The translations under genes and the position numbers were made by a program. From Aliivibrio wodanis (GTDB lineage Bacteria > Pseudomonadota > Gammaproteobacteria > Enterobacterales > Vibrionaceae), in contig LN554846.1 of assembly GCA_000953695.1 (NCBI GenBank), positions 806,001 to 870,000 of the forward strand: a stretch of DNA of 64,000 nucleotides. Direction: 5' to 3'. Below are positions 18,142 through 28,526 of this stretch, in pieces (positions within the stretch are counted from its first letter, which is position 1; the number at the start of each line of letters is the position of its first letter). Below the pieces are notes generated by a model that was not told where the DNA came from, searched no databases, and was given only the letters and a program-made list of their open reading frames with translations.

Positions 18142-18535
18142 ATTTGAAACGCGAATGTTTAATTTTTAACATAAAATAAATGGGTTGTGATGTGATTTGT
18201 TAAAAAGTGACAAATTATGAAGTTAATTGCTACTAAGGTGGTATTTTTTGATTTTGAACAAAAACTGTGCGCTAGTTCTAAAATACTAAACCTATTTCAA
18301 TGATTTCTAACAACGAATAGTAAAAAATATTAGGAATCTAGTTATTGAACATGGCATCTACACCATAAAAAATGCTAGAATCTTCCGCCTTAAAATAGCT
18401 TTTTTCGTCTTTATGTAAAAAGCATATTACTAAAATGTTGCAACTCTGGCAGTTTTTTCTGTTGGAGTTGAGTGCATTGGTAATGTCGTGTCTTATATAG
18501 AATCCTTTTTCCCAATTAAATTAGTGCAAGTGCGT
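18142..18535. promoter_or_regulatory. nqr upstream region (394 bp, no gene seen)
   Basis: No credible ORF is visible. The best promoter element is an extended -10, TGCTAGAAT at 18373-18381, with no good -35 (TTGAAC at 18345-18350 is too far). Downstream, GCTTTTT (from 18398) can pair with AAAAAGC (18417-18423) in the leader. This implies a leader of about 150 nt ahead of nqrA. No regulator site was recognised with confidence. Confidence 0.4.
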
Positions 18536-19876
18536 ATGATTACAATAAAAAAGGGTTTGGATCTTCCTATTGCAGGAGTTCCAACTCAGGTGATTAATGA
18601 TGGTAAATCCATCACTAAAGTCGCCTTGCTTGGCGAAGAGTACATCGGTATGCGTCCTACGATGCATGTCCGTGTGGAAGATGTAGTAAAAAAAGGTCAG
18701 ATTCTTTTTGCTGATAAAAAGAATCCTGGTGTTATTTTTACTGCTCCAGTAAGTGGTAAAGTTGTTGAAATTAACCGTGGTGCAAAGCGTGTACTTCAAT
18801 CTGTAGTTATTGCAGTTGAAGGCGAAGAGCAGGTTACTTTTAATAACTATGCAGCGAACCAACTAGCTTCTCTTGATCGTGATACGGTTAAGCAGCAGCT
18901 TATTGATTCTGGTGCATGGACTGCATTACGTACTCGTCCGTTCAGCAAGGTTCCAGCGATCGATTCTGAAACAAAGGCTATCTTTGTTACTGCTATGGAT
19001 ACTAATCCACTAGCAGCTGATGCAGAAGTGATCATTAACCAACAAGAAGATGCTTTCGTTGCAGGCTTAGATCTATTATCTGTATTAACAGGTGAGAAGG
19101 TTTATGTATGTAAGAAAGGAGGTAGCTTACCTCGCTCTTCTCAAAGTAATGTTGAAGAACATGTATTTGATGGCCCGCATCCAGCAGGATTAGCTGGTAC
19201 TCACATGCATTACTTGTATCCTGTAGATACAACTAATGTTGCATGGAGCATCGGCTACCAAGACGTTATTGCCTTTGGTCAACTATTCTTAACGGGTGAA
19301 ATTTACTCGGACAGAATCGTTTCATTAGCTGGACCTGCAGTAAATAATCCTCGCTTAGTTCGCACTATTTCTGGTGCTAGCTTGCTTGAATTAACTGACA
19401 GCGAAGTTATGCCTGGTGAAGTACGAATCATTTCTGGTTCTGTATTGAACGGTACACAAGCGTTTGGCCCTCATGGCTACCTTGGTCGTTACCATCAACA
19501 AGTATGTGTTCTTCGTGAAGGTCGTGAGAAAGAGTTGTTTGGCTGGGCTGTCCCTGGTAAAAACAAATTTTCTGTTACTCGCTCATTCCTAAGCCATGTA
19601 TTCTCAGGTCAACTGTTTAACATGACGACAACTACCAATGGTAGTGATCGTGCAATGGTGCCAATCGGCAATTACGAACGTGTAATGCCATTAGATATGG
19701 AACCAACAATGTTACTACGTGATCTTTGTGCGGGTGATGTTGACAGTGCTGCACGTTTAGGTGCATTAGAATTAGATGAAGATGATCTAGGTCTATGTAC
19801 GTATGTGTGCCCTGGTAAATATGAGTATGGTCCAATGCTTCGTGAGATCTTGGATACCATCGAGAAGGAAGGGTAA
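18536..19876 (+). CDS. nqrA: Na+-translocating NADH:quinone reductase subunit A
   Basis: NqrA is the peripheral cytoplasmic subunit of the sodium-pumping NADH dehydrogenase and is implicated in ubiquinone binding. The 446-residue product begins [16 protein letters not shown], the family N-terminus, so the ATG at 18536 is chosen over an upstream in-frame codon at 18488. Conserved runs include [18 protein letters not shown] and the [16 protein letters not shown]-like lipoyl/Rnf-type domain. It is first of nqrABCDEF, 3 bp ahead of nqrB. The upstream ribosome site is weak. Confidence 0.97.
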   Translation: MITIKKGLDLPIAGVPTQVINDGKSITKVALLGEEYIGMRPTMHVRVEDVVKKGQILFADKKNPGVIFTAPVSGKVVEINRGAKRVLQSVVIAVEGEEQVTFNNYAANQLASLDRDTVKQQLIDSGAWTALRTRPFSKVPAIDSETKAIFVTAMDTNPLAADAEVIINQQEDAFVAGLDLLSVLTGEKVYVCKKGGSLPRSSQSNVEEHVFDGPHPAGLAGTHMHYLYPVDTTNVAWSIGYQDVIAFGQLFLTGEIYSDRIVSLAGPAVNNPRLVRTISGASLLELTDSEVMPGEVRIISGSVLNGTQAFGPHGYLGRYHQQVCVLREGREKELFGWAVPGKNKFSVTRSFLSHVFSGQLFNMTTTTNGSDRAMVPIGNYERVMPLDMEPTMLLRDLCAGDVDSAARLGALELDEDDLGLCTYVCPGKYEYGPMLREILDTIEKEG

Positions 19877-19879
19877 TCG

Positions 19880-21124
19880 ATGAGCCTTTTAAAGTTTATT
19901 GAAAAAATTGAACCTCATTTCGAACCTGGCGGAAAACATGAAAAATGGTTTGCTCTGTATGAAGCAGCAGCAACTCTTTTTTATACCCCTGGTTTAGTTA
20001 CTAAAGGTGGTTCACATGTGCGTGATAGCGTTGATTTAAAACGTATCATGATCATGGTGTGGTTTGCTGTATTCCCTGCAACATTTTGGGGTATGTACAA
20101 CTCAGGACATCAAGCAATTGTTGCCCTGGATCATATGTACTCAGGTGCTGAATTAGCAGCTGTTGTTGCTGGTGATTGGCACTACTGGTTAACCGAGATG
20201 CTCGGCGGTACGATAAGTGCTGATGCAGGCTGGGGCAGTAGCATGCTACTGGGGGCAACATACTTCTTACCAATCTATGCAACGGTATTTATTGTTGGTG
20301 GTTTCTGGGAAGTATTGTTCTGTATGGTGCGTAAGCATGAAGTAAATGAAGGCTTCTTCGTTACTTCTATTCTTTTCGCATTGATCGTTCCACCAACACT
20401 TCCACTATGGCAAGCAGCGCTAGGTATTACCTTCGGTGTTGTTGTAGCGAAAGAAATCTTTGGTGGTACTGGTCGTAACTTCCTAAACCCAGCGCTTGCG
20501 GGTCGTGCATTCTTATTCTTTGCATACCCAGCTCAAATTTCAGGTGATACAGTTTGGACTGCTGCTGATGGCTTCTCAGGTGCTACAGCACTTAGCCAAT
20601 GGGCACAAGGCGGTCAAGGTGGCTTAGTTAATACTGTCACTGGCAACACTATCTCTTGGATGGACGCATTCATTGGTAATATCCCAGGTTCAATTGGTGA
20701 GGTTTCGACTCTTGCTCTGATCCTTGGTGGTCTAATGATCGTTTACATGCGTATTGCATCTTGGCGTATTATTGCGGGTGTTATGATTGGTATGGTTGCA
20801 GTTTCAACACTGTTTAACCTAATCGGCTCTGATACAAACGCAATGTTTAGCATGCCTTGGCATTGGCACCTAGTTCTTGGTGGTTTTGCGTTTGGTATGA
20901 TCTTTATGGCAACAGACCCAGTATCAGCGTCATTTACCAGCAAAGGTAAGTGGTGGTACGGTATTTTAATTGGTGCAATGGCTGTAATGATCCGTGTAGT
21001 TAACCCTGCGTACCCTGAAGGTATGATGTTAGCTATTCTGTTTGCAAACTTATTTGCTCCACTGTTTGATAACCTTGTAGTTGAAGGTAACGTGAAACGG
21101 AGACTAAAACGCTATGGCAAGTAA
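19880..21124 (+). CDS. nqrB: Na+-NQR subunit B
   Basis: The 414-residue integral membrane subunit carries covalently bound FMN on a threonine and contributes to the sodium path. The flavinylation motif appears as FSGATALSQ near residue 236 (SGAT with the acceptor Thr). About ten hydrophobic helices are visible, starting near residue 55 ([18 protein letters not shown]). The N-terminal soluble segment ([21 protein letters not shown], given by its ends) is family-typical. Its 3' end overlaps nqrC by 11 bp. ApbE, encoded downstream, is the expected flavin transferase. Confidence 0.97.
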   Translation: MSLLKFIEKIEPHFEPGGKHEKWFALYEAAATLFYTPGLVTKGGSHVRDSVDLKRIMIMVWFAVFPATFWGMYNSGHQAIVALDHMYSGAELAAVVAGDWHYWLTEMLGGTISADAGWGSSMLLGATYFLPIYATVFIVGGFWEVLFCMVRKHEVNEGFFVTSILFALIVPPTLPLWQAALGITFGVVVAKEIFGGTGRNFLNPALAGRAFLFFAYPAQISGDTVWTAADGFSGATALSQWAQGGQGGLVNTVTGNTISWMDAFIGNIPGSIGEVSTLALILGGLMIVYMRIASWRIIAGVMIGMVAVSTLFNLIGSDTNAMFSMPWHWHLVLGGFAFGMIFMATDPVSASFTSKGKWWYGILIGAMAVMIRVVNPAYPEGMMLAILFANLFAPLFDNLVVEGNVKRRLKRYGK

Positions 21125-21881
21125 TAACGATAGCATTAAAAAAACACTCGGTGTTGTTATTGGTTTGAGCTTAGTGTGTTCAATCATCGTATCAACAGCT
21201 GCGGTTGTTCTTAAGCCGAAGCAACAAGCAAATGCCGTTCTAGATAAGCAAAGCAAAATCGTTGAAGTCGCAGGTATTACTGGCTCAGGTACTATTCCTG
21301 AACTATTTGCTGCGAACATCGAACCTCGTCTTGTTGATTTTAAAACAGGTGAGTTTGTTGATGGTGATGCTGCAACTTACAATCAGCGTAAAGCAGCAAA
21401 AGATCCAAAACAATCTATCAAGCTAACTGCTGAGCAAGATAAAGCTAAGATCATTCGTCGTGCTAATTTAGGTGTCGTTTACCTAGTTAAGAGCGGTGAT
21501 GAAGTATCTAAAGTTATCATTCCTGTTCACGGTACTGGCTTATGGTCAATGATGTATGCGTTTGTTGCGGTTGAGACTGATGGTAACACTGTTGCTGGTA
21601 TCACTTACTACGAGCAAGGTGAAACTCCTGGGCTTGGTGGTGAAGTTGAAAATCCAACATGGCGTGCGCAGTTTGTAGGTAAAACTCTGTTTGATGCAGA
21701 TCATAACCCTGCAATTAAGATCGTTAAAGGCGGTGCTCCAGCTGGTTCTGAGCACGGTGTAGATGGTCTTTCTGGTGCAACGCTAACAGGCAACGGTGTT
21801 CAAAACACATTTGACTTCTGGTTAGGTAATGATGGCTTCGGCCCATTCTTAGCGAAAGTTCGTGATGGAGGTCTGAACTAA
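21114..21881 (+). CDS. nqrC: Na+-NQR subunit C
   Basis: A 255-residue subunit with one N-terminal membrane helix ([23 protein letters not shown]) and a periplasmic FMN-binding domain. The second covalent FMN site is visible as [16 protein letters not shown] near residue 223 (acceptor Thr in SGAT). NqrC passes electrons between the cofactors of NqrD/E and NqrB. It overlaps nqrB by 11 bp and shares one base with nqrD, showing tight coupling in the operon. Confidence 0.97.
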   Translation: MASNNDSIKKTLGVVIGLSLVCSIIVSTAAVVLKPKQQANAVLDKQSKIVEVAGITGSGTIPELFAANIEPRLVDFKTGEFVDGDAATYNQRKAAKDPKQSIKLTAEQDKAKIIRRANLGVVYLVKSGDEVSKVIIPVHGTGLWSMMYAFVAVETDGNTVAGITYYEQGETPGLGGEVENPTWRAQFVGKTLFDADHNPAIKIVKGGAPAGSEHGVDGLSGATLTGNGVQNTFDFWLGNDGFGPFLAKVRDGGLN

Positions 21882-22513
21882 TGGCGAGCGTAAAAGACAT
21901 TAAAAAGAGCGTTTTAGCACCGGTATTGGATAACAACCCAATCGCGCTGCAAGTTCTTGGTGTATGTTCAGCTTTAGCTGTAACAACTAAGCTTGAAACG
22001 GCTTTTGTTATGACAATTGCAGTAATGTTTGTTACTGCTTTATCTAACTTATTCGTTTCGCTAATTCGTAACCACATGCCAAACAGTGTTCGTATCATCG
22101 TTCAGATGGCGATCATTGCCTCTTTGGTAATCGTTGTTGACCAAGTATTGAAAGCATATCTTTACGATATCTCTAAACAGCTTTCTGTATTTGTTAGTTT
22201 GATCATTACAAACTGTATTGTAATGGGTCGTGCTGAAGCGTTCGCAATGAAGTCTGCACCACTTCCATCATTCATCGATGGTATTGGTAACGGTCTTGGT
22301 TACGGTTTTGTATTGATGACAGTTGCATTTTTCCGTGAGCTTTTAGGTTCAGGTAAATTGTTTGGTGTTGAGGTTCTTCCGCTTGTTTCTAACGGTGGCT
22401 GGTACCAACCAAATGGTCTAATGCTTCTAGCACCATCTGCATTCTTCTTAATTGGTTTTATGATTTGGGCTATCCGTATCCTTAAACCAGAACAAGTAGA
22501 AGCGAAGGAGTAA
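21881..22513 (+). CDS. nqrD: Na+-NQR subunit D
   Basis: A 210-residue membrane subunit with about six helices, homologous to RnfE. The conserved [19 protein letters not shown] near residue 25 and [14 protein letters not shown] near residue 112 each carry a Cys; in the family these Cys residues, with those of NqrE, coordinate an intramembrane iron centre. The start ATG shares its A with the nqrC stop. Confidence 0.96.
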   Translation: MASVKDIKKSVLAPVLDNNPIALQVLGVCSALAVTTKLETAFVMTIAVMFVTALSNLFVSLIRNHMPNSVRIIVQMAIIASLVIVVDQVLKAYLYDISKQLSVFVSLIITNCIVMGRAEAFAMKSAPLPSFIDGIGNGLGYGFVLMTVAFFRELLGSGKLFGVEVLPLVSNGGWYQPNGLMLLAPSAFFLIGFMIWAIRILKPEQVEAKE

Positions 22514-22520
22514 GGTCGAA

Positions 22521-23117
22521 ATGGAACATTATATTAGTTTACTTGTTAAATCGATCTTCATCGAGAACATGGCGCTTTCGTTCTTCTTGGGTATGTGTAC
22601 TTTCTTGGCTGTGTCTAAGAAAGTAAAAACATCGTTTGGTCTTGGTGTTGCTGTAGTTGTTGTATTGACAATCGCAGTACCATTGAACAACCTTGTTTAC
22701 ACTTACTTATTGAAAGAAAATGCGATTGTTGCGGGTGTTGATTTAACATTCCTTAGCTTTATTACCTTTATTGGTGTTATCGCGGCACTTGTGCAAATTC
22801 TAGAAATGATCTTAGACCGTTTCTTCCCGCCTTTGTACAATGCGTTAGGTATTTTCCTTCCGTTAATCACAGTTAACTGTGCAATTTTCGGTGGTGTATC
22901 TTTCATGGTTCAACGTGACTATAACTTTGCTGAATCTGTAGTTTATGGATTTGGTTCTGGTGTTGGTTGGATGTTGGCTATTGTCGCACTTGCTGGTATT
23001 CGTGAGAAAATGAAGTATTCAGATGTACCTCCAGGTCTTCGTGGCTTAGGTATTACTTTCATTACAGTAGGTTTGATGGCGTTAGGCTTTATGTCTTTCT
23101 CTGGTGTTCAACTGTAG
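22521..23117 (+). CDS. nqrE: Na+-NQR subunit E
   Basis: A 198-residue membrane subunit paired with NqrD and homologous to RnfA. Family runs are [19 protein letters not shown] near residue 17 and [20 protein letters not shown] near residue 115, providing the Cys residues for the NqrD/E iron site. It has six predicted helices. GAAGGAGTAAGG before the start supplies a ribosome site that overlaps the nqrD stop. Confidence 0.96.
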   Translation: MEHYISLLVKSIFIENMALSFFLGMCTFLAVSKKVKTSFGLGVAVVVVLTIAVPLNNLVYTYLLKENAIVAGVDLTFLSFITFIGVIAALVQILEMILDRFFPPLYNALGIFLPLITVNCAIFGGVSFMVQRDYNFAESVVYGFGSGVGWMLAIVALAGIREKMKYSDVPPGLRGLGITFITVGLMALGFMSFSGVQL

Positions 23118-23146
23118 GGTAAGCACCCAGTAATAAGGAATAACAA

Positions 23147-24373
23147 ATGCAAAGCATTATTCTTGGTGTAGCGATGTTTACCATAATTGTACTGGTTTTA
23201 GTTTTAGTGATTTTATTCGCTAAATCTAAACTAGTGCCATCAGGTGACATTACTATCTCTGTAAACGGTGATCCTGAAAAAGCGATCATTACACAGCCTG
23301 GTAGCAAATTACTTAACGCTCTTGGTAGCGCAGGTATCTTTGTATCATCAGCTTGTGGTGGCGGTGGCTCTTGTGGTCAGTGTCGTGTGAAAGTGAAATC
23401 TGGCGGTGGTGATATTCTACCTACAGAGCTTGATCACATTTCTAAAGGTGAGGCTCGCGAAGGTGAGCGTCTAGCATGTCAAGTTGCAATGAAAACTGAC
23501 ATGGAAATTGAACTTCCAGAAGAAATCTTTGGTGTTAAAAAGTGGGAATGTACGGTTATCTCTAATGATAACGAAGCTACTTTCATCAAAGAACTTGCTC
23601 TTGCTATCCCAGATGGTGAAGAAGTTCCATTCCGTGCTGGTGGTTACATTCAAATTGAAGCTGAACCACATCATGTGAAATACTCAGATTATGATATTCC
23701 TGAAGAATATCGTGGCGATTGGGATAAGTTTAACTTATTCCGTTACGAGTCAATCGTTAAAGAGCATTCGATTCGTGCATACTCTATGGCTTCATACCCA
23801 GAAGAGAAAGGCATCATCAAGCTTAACGTACGTATTGCAACTCCGCCGCCAAATAATCCTGATGTAGCTCCAGGTGTTATGTCATCTTATATCTGGTCTT
23901 TAAAAGAAGGCGACAAATGTACTATTTCTGGTCCATTTGGTGAGTTCTTTGCAAAAGATACTGATAATGAAATGGTATTCATCGGTGGTGGTGCAGGTAT
24001 GGCGCCAATGCGTTCTCATATCTTTGACCAACTTTTACGTCTTAAATCAACACGTAAAATGTCTTACTGGTATGGTGCACGTTCTAAGCGTGAAATGTTC
24101 TACGTTGAAGACTTTGACGGCCTAGCGGCTAACAATGAAAACTTCGTATGGCATTGTGCTCTGTCTGATCCTATGCCAGAAGATAACTGGGATGGTTACA
24201 CAGGCTTCATTCACAACGTACTTTATGAAAACTACTTGAAAGATCATGAAGCACCTGAAGATTGTGAATACTACATGTGTGGTCCACCAATGATGAACGC
24301 AGCTGTTATCGGCATGCTTAAAGATCTTGGTGTTGAAGATGAAAACATCTTACTAGATGACTTCGGTGGTTAA
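23147..24373 (+). CDS. nqrF: Na+-NQR subunit F (NADH dehydrogenase, FAD and 2Fe-2S)
   Basis: The 408-residue NqrF is the NADH entry point. Order: an N-terminal helix ([20 protein letters not shown]), a 2Fe-2S ferredoxin domain with [16 protein letters not shown] near residue 70 and a fourth Cys near 111 (RLACQVAM), an FAD-binding domain with RAYSMASYP near 210, and an NAD-binding domain with [14 protein letters not shown] near 280 and [13 protein letters not shown] near 377. It closes the structural nqr genes; a strong terminator follows. Confidence 0.97.
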   Translation: MQSIILGVAMFTIIVLVLVLVILFAKSKLVPSGDITISVNGDPEKAIITQPGSKLLNALGSAGIFVSSACGGGGSCGQCRVKVKSGGGDILPTELDHISKGEAREGERLACQVAMKTDMEIELPEEIFGVKKWECTVISNDNEATFIKELALAIPDGEEVPFRAGGYIQIEAEPHHVKYSDYDIPEEYRGDWDKFNLFRYESIVKEHSIRAYSMASYPEEKGIIKLNVRIATPPPNNPDVAPGVMSSYIWSLKEGDKCTISGPFGEFFAKDTDNEMVFIGGGAGMAPMRSHIFDQLLRLKSTRKMSYWYGARSKREMFYVEDFDGLAANNENFVWHCALSDPMPEDNWDGYTGFIHNVLYENYLKDHEAPEDCEYYMCGPPMMNAAVIGMLKDLGVEDENILLDDFGG

Positions 24374-24392
24374 TCCATTGAAGTAAGAAATA

Positions 24393-24425
24393 TTGGCTGA
24401 CTCATCACTGAGTCAGCCTTTTTTC
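24393..24425 (+). terminator. Rho-independent terminator after nqrF
   Basis: GGCTGACTCA, loop TCAC, TGAGTCAGCC, then six T. It separates nqrA-F from apbE. Confidence 0.93.
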
Positions 24426-24537
24426 GTATTAATGAGCGGTATTTAACCTGACAAAGTACAGGGTTATAGGTTTTGTAAATCTATATTCCTGTGTATTGTT
24501 TACGTTATTTTAATGTATTTAAATTAAGGAGTTGGCA

Positions 24538-25572
24538 GTGACTGTCAGTGTTACTCATTTAGTAAATAAAGCTAAAATTGTTTTATTGTCTTGCCTAGCG
24601 TTAGTGCTACTTTCTGGTTGTGGTGATCAACGTGAGCAAGTGTATATAAATGGCCCTACAATGGGGACAAGCTATAATATTAAATATATTGGCAAAGATG
24701 GATTACCTAAATCTGAAGTCGTTCATGCTGAGATAGATAAACGCTTAGAGTTAGTTAATGATCAAATGTCAACGTATCGAAAAGATTCAGAGTTAAGTCA
24801 ATTTAATACAAGTGAAGAGTTAACTCCGTTTACCGTATCGAAAGACACAGCAACAGTGATTAAAGAAGCGATGCGTTTAAATGAAGTGACATTAGGGGCA
24901 TTAGACGTAACGGTTGGACCTTTGGTCAATCTATGGGGATTTGGCCCAGAAGCTCGCCCTGAAGTAGTTCCAACAGAAGATGAATTAAATACTCGTCGTG
25001 CTATTGTTGGTATACAACACTTAAACGTAACAGAAACGACAGTAACAAAAGACATTCCAGAGCTGTATGTTGATTTATCAACCATAGCAAAAGGCTGGGG
25101 TGTCGATGTTGTTGCCAATTACCTAGAAGAGTTAGGCATAACTGATTACATGGTGGAAGTCGGCGGTGAAATGCGCGTTAAAGGCAACAATAAAGAGAAC
25201 GTTGCTTGGCGTATCGCGATTGAAAAACCATCTGTCGATGAGCGTTCAATCCAAGAGATCATTGAACCTGGCCATCATGCTGTTGCGACATCTGGTGATT
25301 ACCGTATTTATTTTGAAAAAGAGGGCGTTCGTTACTCTCATATTATCAATCCGATTACCGGTAAACCAATTGCGAATAAAGTTGTCTCAGTAACAGTACT
25401 TGATAAATCGTCGATGACAGCAGATGGATTAGCAACTGGCTTAATGGTATTAGGCGAAGAAAAAGGCATGGAAGTCGCAGAACAACATAATATTCCTGTT
25501 TTCATGATAGTGAAAACCCAAGATGGCTTTAAAGAAATAGCTTCTGAAGCCTTTAAGCCTTTTTTGAAATAA
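24538..25572 (+). CDS. apbE: FAD:protein FMN transferase (flavin transferase ApbE)
   Basis: ApbE attaches FMN to threonines of NqrB and NqrC. The 344-residue lipoprotein has a signal with lipobox (ALVLLSGC). Family features are NGPTMGTSYNIKY near residue 40, the DVTVGPLVNLWGFGP stretch near 125, DLSTIAKGWGVDVV and the C-terminal HIINPITGKPI, with GDYRIYFE nearby. GTG at 24538 is preferred to TTG at 24532 because AAGGAG (24526-24531) is then about 6 nt upstream. It lies just after the nqr terminator and before nqrM, so it probably has its own promoter while serving the upstream complex. Confidence 0.95.
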   Translation: MTVSVTHLVNKAKIVLLSCLALVLLSGCGDQREQVYINGPTMGTSYNIKYIGKDGLPKSEVVHAEIDKRLELVNDQMSTYRKDSELSQFNTSEELTPFTVSKDTATVIKEAMRLNEVTLGALDVTVGPLVNLWGFGPEARPEVVPTEDELNTRRAIVGIQHLNVTETTVTKDIPELYVDLSTIAKGWGVDVVANYLEELGITDYMVEVGGEMRVKGNNKENVAWRIAIEKPSVDERSIQEIIEPGHHAVATSGDYRIYFEKEGVRYSHIINPITGKPIANKVVSVTVLDKSSMTADGLATGLMVLGEEKGMEVAEQHNIPVFMIVKTQDGFKEIASEAFKPFLK

Positions 25573-25580
25573 GTGAGTAG

Positions 25581-25817
25581 ATGATGAATACTTTTCTAAT
25601 TACATTTGGTGTTTTTCTTGCGGTGATTGGTGCAATGGCTATTGGCTATATTGTCCAACGTAAAGTCGTTAAGGGAAGCTGTGGTGGCCTTGGTGCTGTT
25701 GGGATTGATAAGGTATGTAATTGCCCTGAGCCTTGCGATGCACGTAAAAAACGTGAAGCGAAGGAAGCGATTCGAGCTGAAAAGTTAGCCGCTTGGGAAA
25801 AAGACCGTATTGCTTAA
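25581..25817 (+). CDS. nqrM: Na+-NQR maturation protein NqrM
   Basis: A 78-residue protein with one N-terminal membrane helix (LITFGVFLAVIGAMAIGYIV) and a Cys-rich segment (GSCGGLGAVGIDKVCNCPEPC, described by its ends: four Cys) followed by a charged tail. NqrM (DUF539) is established as needed for iron delivery to the NqrD/NqrE centre. It starts 8 bp after apbE; a second in-frame ATG follows directly. Confidence 0.93.
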   Translation: MMNTFLITFGVFLAVIGAMAIGYIVQRKVVKGSCGGLGAVGIDKVCNCPEPCDARKKREAKEAIRAEKLAAWEKDRIA

Positions 25818-25820
25818 TCA

Positions 25821-25857
25821 GTAATAAACAAAGCCTGAGAGTTTTTCAGGCTTTGAT
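25821..25857 (-). terminator. Rho-independent terminator, mainly for the GGDEF gene
   Basis: CAAAGCCTGA and TCAGGCTTTG form a 10-bp stem. On the minus strand it is followed by T-rich TTTATTAC. It lies between the convergent nqrM and GGDEF genes and may serve both. Confidence 0.7.
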
Positions 25858-25860
25858 CAA

Positions 25861-27081
25861 TTATATTTCAGAAATTACTTTATTTCTTCCGCTATTCTTT
25901 GCTTGATATAGCTTTTCATCAGCATCTTTAATTTGCTCTTCTAATGTCCCTTCAATACCTGATACACCTGCACTGATAGTAATTGTTATTTCTTGATCGT
26001 GATAAGGGATTGATACGTTACCAAGCCGTTCTCGCATTTTGTTTAATCGAATAACAAAGTCACTTAATGGTAGTTCCGAATAAATTAAAAATTCCTCACC
26101 ACCAAAGCGAGCAACAAGGCTATCAGAGAAGCAAACTTTCATAATATGAGCAACTGTAACGAGAGTTATATCCCCAGCATCATGACCATAAGTATCATTA
26201 ACTTTTTTGAAAAAATCGATATCAAGCATAGCAATATGTCGACGTTTAATGCCTGTATTGGCTTTCTCCATTAAATAACGGCGATTCCATAAATTGGTCA
26301 AAGCATCTTGGTTTGCCATGATAAACAATGCATCATTTGCCTCTTTAATTTGCAGTATTTGATGAATACGGCAAAAAAACTCTTCAGGATGAAATGGTTT
26401 ATACAAGAAATCATTTGCACCAGCTTTTAAAAAGCGAGCAGTGAGGGTTTTACTATCACTGGCAGAAATACCTAAAATAGCAAGTTGGCTATGACTATTA
26501 TCGGATCTAATCTCATGAATCATAGATATCCCATCTTTTTCGGGCATATCATGATCAGTAATAATTAATGATATATCTTGATTTTCTTTTAGTATATCAA
26601 TAGCTTGATTTCCATTTTCAGCTTGGAGAGTTTGAATGTAATATTGTTTTAATAATTGGTCGATATGCTTTCGTACTACGGAAGAGTCATCAACAATTAA
26701 GACTTTATGTTGATGATTTTTAGTCAGTCTTTGTATGAGGGGTAAAAGATATGAAATTGATACTAGACTTTCTTTTAAAATATAGTCAATAACACCTTTA
26801 CTGAGTACTCTTTCTCTTAAATCGTCTTGGAATATAGCAGTTAGAACGATAACTCTTTGTTGCTTATCTAATGCGAGATCGATTACTTCACCATCTTGTC
26901 CATCTGGCAAACAATAATCTAATACAGCACAAAGGAAGTCAGTTTTCTTTTCGAGTATCTGTCTCGCTTCAGCAAGAGACTCAGCACTAATAACTTCATA
27001 CCCTAAGTTGCTAATTTGTTGATGTAGGTAGTTTCTGAATGTCAGACTATCTTCAACAATTAAAATATTATTACTGCTCAA
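25861..27081 (-). CDS. PleD-like response regulator with diguanylate cyclase domain (REC-REC-GGDEF)
   Basis: The 406-residue protein carries two receiver domains and a GGDEF domain. Receiver 1 has ILIVEDS and acceptor Asp55 (AVLDYCLPDG); receiver 2 has VLIVDDSSVVR and an Asp in ITDHDMPEKDG near 180, with Lys in LYKPFHP. The GGDEF domain (about 240-406) has an intact GGEEF active site and NDTYGHDAGD. The allosteric I-site RxxD is replaced by FSDS, so product inhibition may be relaxed. c-di-GMP synthesis after phosphorylation is expected by analogy with PleD. No kinase is adjacent. It is convergent with nqrM. Confidence 0.92.
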   Translation of the reverse strand: MSSNNILIVEDSLTFRNYLHQQISNLGYEVISAESLAEARQILEKKTDFLCAVLDYCLPDGQDGEVIDLALDKQQRVIVLTAIFQDDLRERVLSKGVIDYILKESLVSISYLLPLIQRLTKNHQHKVLIVDDSSVVRKHIDQLLKQYYIQTLQAENGNQAIDILKENQDISLIITDHDMPEKDGISMIHEIRSDNSHSQLAILGISASDSKTLTARFLKAGANDFLYKPFHPEEFFCRIHQILQIKEANDALFIMANQDALTNLWNRRYLMEKANTGIKRRHIAMLDIDFFKKVNDTYGHDAGDITLVTVAHIMKVCFSDSLVARFGGEEFLIYSELPLSDFVIRLNKMRERLGNVSIPYHDQEITITISAGVSGIEGTLEEQIKDADEKLYQAKNSGRNKVISEI

Positions 27082-27212
27082 AAAACCTCCCTGCTACATT
27101 TTTGAAACATTCATCTATGAATCATAGCTTTGAATAAGCTTGGCGTCATTTTAATATTTGCGATAATGAGAAATAAAATGATTGAGACTCGGAGTGATAA
27201 TTGATATTGTTG

Positions 27213-27228
27213 CTGTATATATATACAG
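27213..27228 (+). promoter_or_regulatory. LexA (SOS) box upstream of dinB
   Basis: CTGTATATATATACAG is a perfect palindrome that matches the gammaproteobacterial LexA consensus CTGT-N8-ACAG with the preferred alternating TA core. It ends 16 bp upstream of the chosen dinB start, so LexA bound here would block transcription or early elongation. Confidence 0.92.
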
Positions 27229-27244
27229 TCTTATCGGTGCTGAT

Positions 27245-28312
27245 ATGACCCTAAATAAAGTAAAAAAAATAATTCATATTGATATGGATTGCTTTTATGC
27301 AGCAGTAGAAATGCGAGATAATCCAGCACTGCGGAATGTTCCTTTAGCCGTTGGTGGTCATGAAAGACAGCGTGGTGTATTGAGCACTTGTAATTACGCC
27401 GCAAGAAAGTTTGGTATCCACTCAGCCATGCCGACAGGAAAAGCGTTGAAACTGTGCCCAAATCTCGTTGTTGTTCCTGGAAGAATGCAGGTATACAAAG
27501 AGGTCTCCCATCATATTAACCGTATTTTTCGCCGTTATACCGATAAAATTGAACCTCTCTCATTAGATGAAGCGTATTTAGATGTTAGTGATTGCTCACT
27601 TCTCTATGGTTCAGCGACGCTTATTGCTGAGCAGATCCGTAAAGATATTTTTAATGAGTTACAATTAACTGCTTCAGCAGGGATAGCTCCGCTTAAATTC
27701 TTAGCAAAGATAGCCTCAGATCTTAATAAGCCAAACGGACAATACGTGATCACTCCAGATACGGTAATGGATGAAATAAATAAATTGCCGTTAGAGAAAA
27801 TACCAGGAGTTGGAAAGGTTAGCTTAGAGCGCTTACATCAATTTGGGTTGTATACTTGTAGTGATGTTAAAAAAAGTGAGCAGAGAGATCTGTTATTAAG
27901 GTTTGGTAAAATGGGCGCTTCGCTATGGAAACGATCTCATGGGATTGATGAGCGTGAAGTGATTACAGAGAGAAATAGGAAGTCAGTGGGAGTAGAGAGG
28001 ACCTTTACTCATAACATAAGTTCTTTCGATGAGTGTTGGTCTGTTATCCAGACTCGACTATATCCAGAATTAGAGAAGCGACTGCTTAAAGCTAATGGTT
28101 CATCTAGCATTGCGAAACAAGGCATCAAAATTAAATTTGCCGATTTTCAGCAAACGACGATAGAGCATGTGCATCCTAGTCTTACATTGCCTTTTTTCGA
28201 AGAGCTTCTTATTGAAGTATTAGAGAGACAAAAAGGACGAGAAATCCGATTAATAGGGGTTAGTGTGATGCTAAAAGAGAAAGAAGCTTTTCAGCAGTTA
28301 AGTTTAATTTAG
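27245..28312 (+). CDS. dinB: DNA polymerase IV (translesion, SOS-regulated)
   Basis: A Y-family polymerase that bypasses lesions and lowers fidelity under stress. With ATG at 27245 the product is 355 residues, near E. coli DinB (351); the longest frame would run through the LexA box and is rejected. Catalytic acidic residues are in IHIDMDCFYAAVE (Asp near residue 10) and LSLDEAYLDV (near 105). The helix-hairpin-helix region IPGVGKVSLERL and the little-finger domain (RKSVGVERTF) are present. The C-terminus does not end in an obvious clamp-binding motif beyond QLSLI, which resembles a hydrophobic beta-clamp peptide. Confidence 0.96.
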   Translation: MTLNKVKKIIHIDMDCFYAAVEMRDNPALRNVPLAVGGHERQRGVLSTCNYAARKFGIHSAMPTGKALKLCPNLVVVPGRMQVYKEVSHHINRIFRRYTDKIEPLSLDEAYLDVSDCSLLYGSATLIAEQIRKDIFNELQLTASAGIAPLKFLAKIASDLNKPNGQYVITPDTVMDEINKLPLEKIPGVGKVSLERLHQFGLYTCSDVKKSEQRDLLLRFGKMGASLWKRSHGIDEREVITERNRKSVGVERTFTHNISSFDECWSVIQTRLYPELEKRLLKANGSSSIAKQGIKIKFADFQQTTIEHVHPSLTLPFFEELLIEVLERQKGREIRLIGVSVMLKEKEAFQQLSLI

Positions 28313-28526
28313 AAGCAGAATACAGATAAAGGCTGTAGTGCTAATGATACTTATGTTTATAAAATGAGAGTTAAGTGTAGTCCATTCGTTTAGGTATGAT
28401 CTCATGTTGTTGGTTGTAATTTATGTAGTTGTAATATAAGCATTTTTCTCTAGAGCTTATAAAATCAGCACTATATAATTATATTTCAAGATTTATAATA
28501 TAATAATTATATAAAAACGAGTGTTT

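Noticed and set aside
20052-20282. Open frames of 60-110 codons on the strand opposite nqr, leuS, dxs, prs and others
   Set aside because: They mirror codon bias of the real genes on the other strand, have no ribosome sites and encode low-complexity or His/Ser-rich products.
27182-27244. Longer dinB start at 27182
   Set aside because: It would place the LexA operator inside the coding region and add 21 residues not present in DinB proteins.
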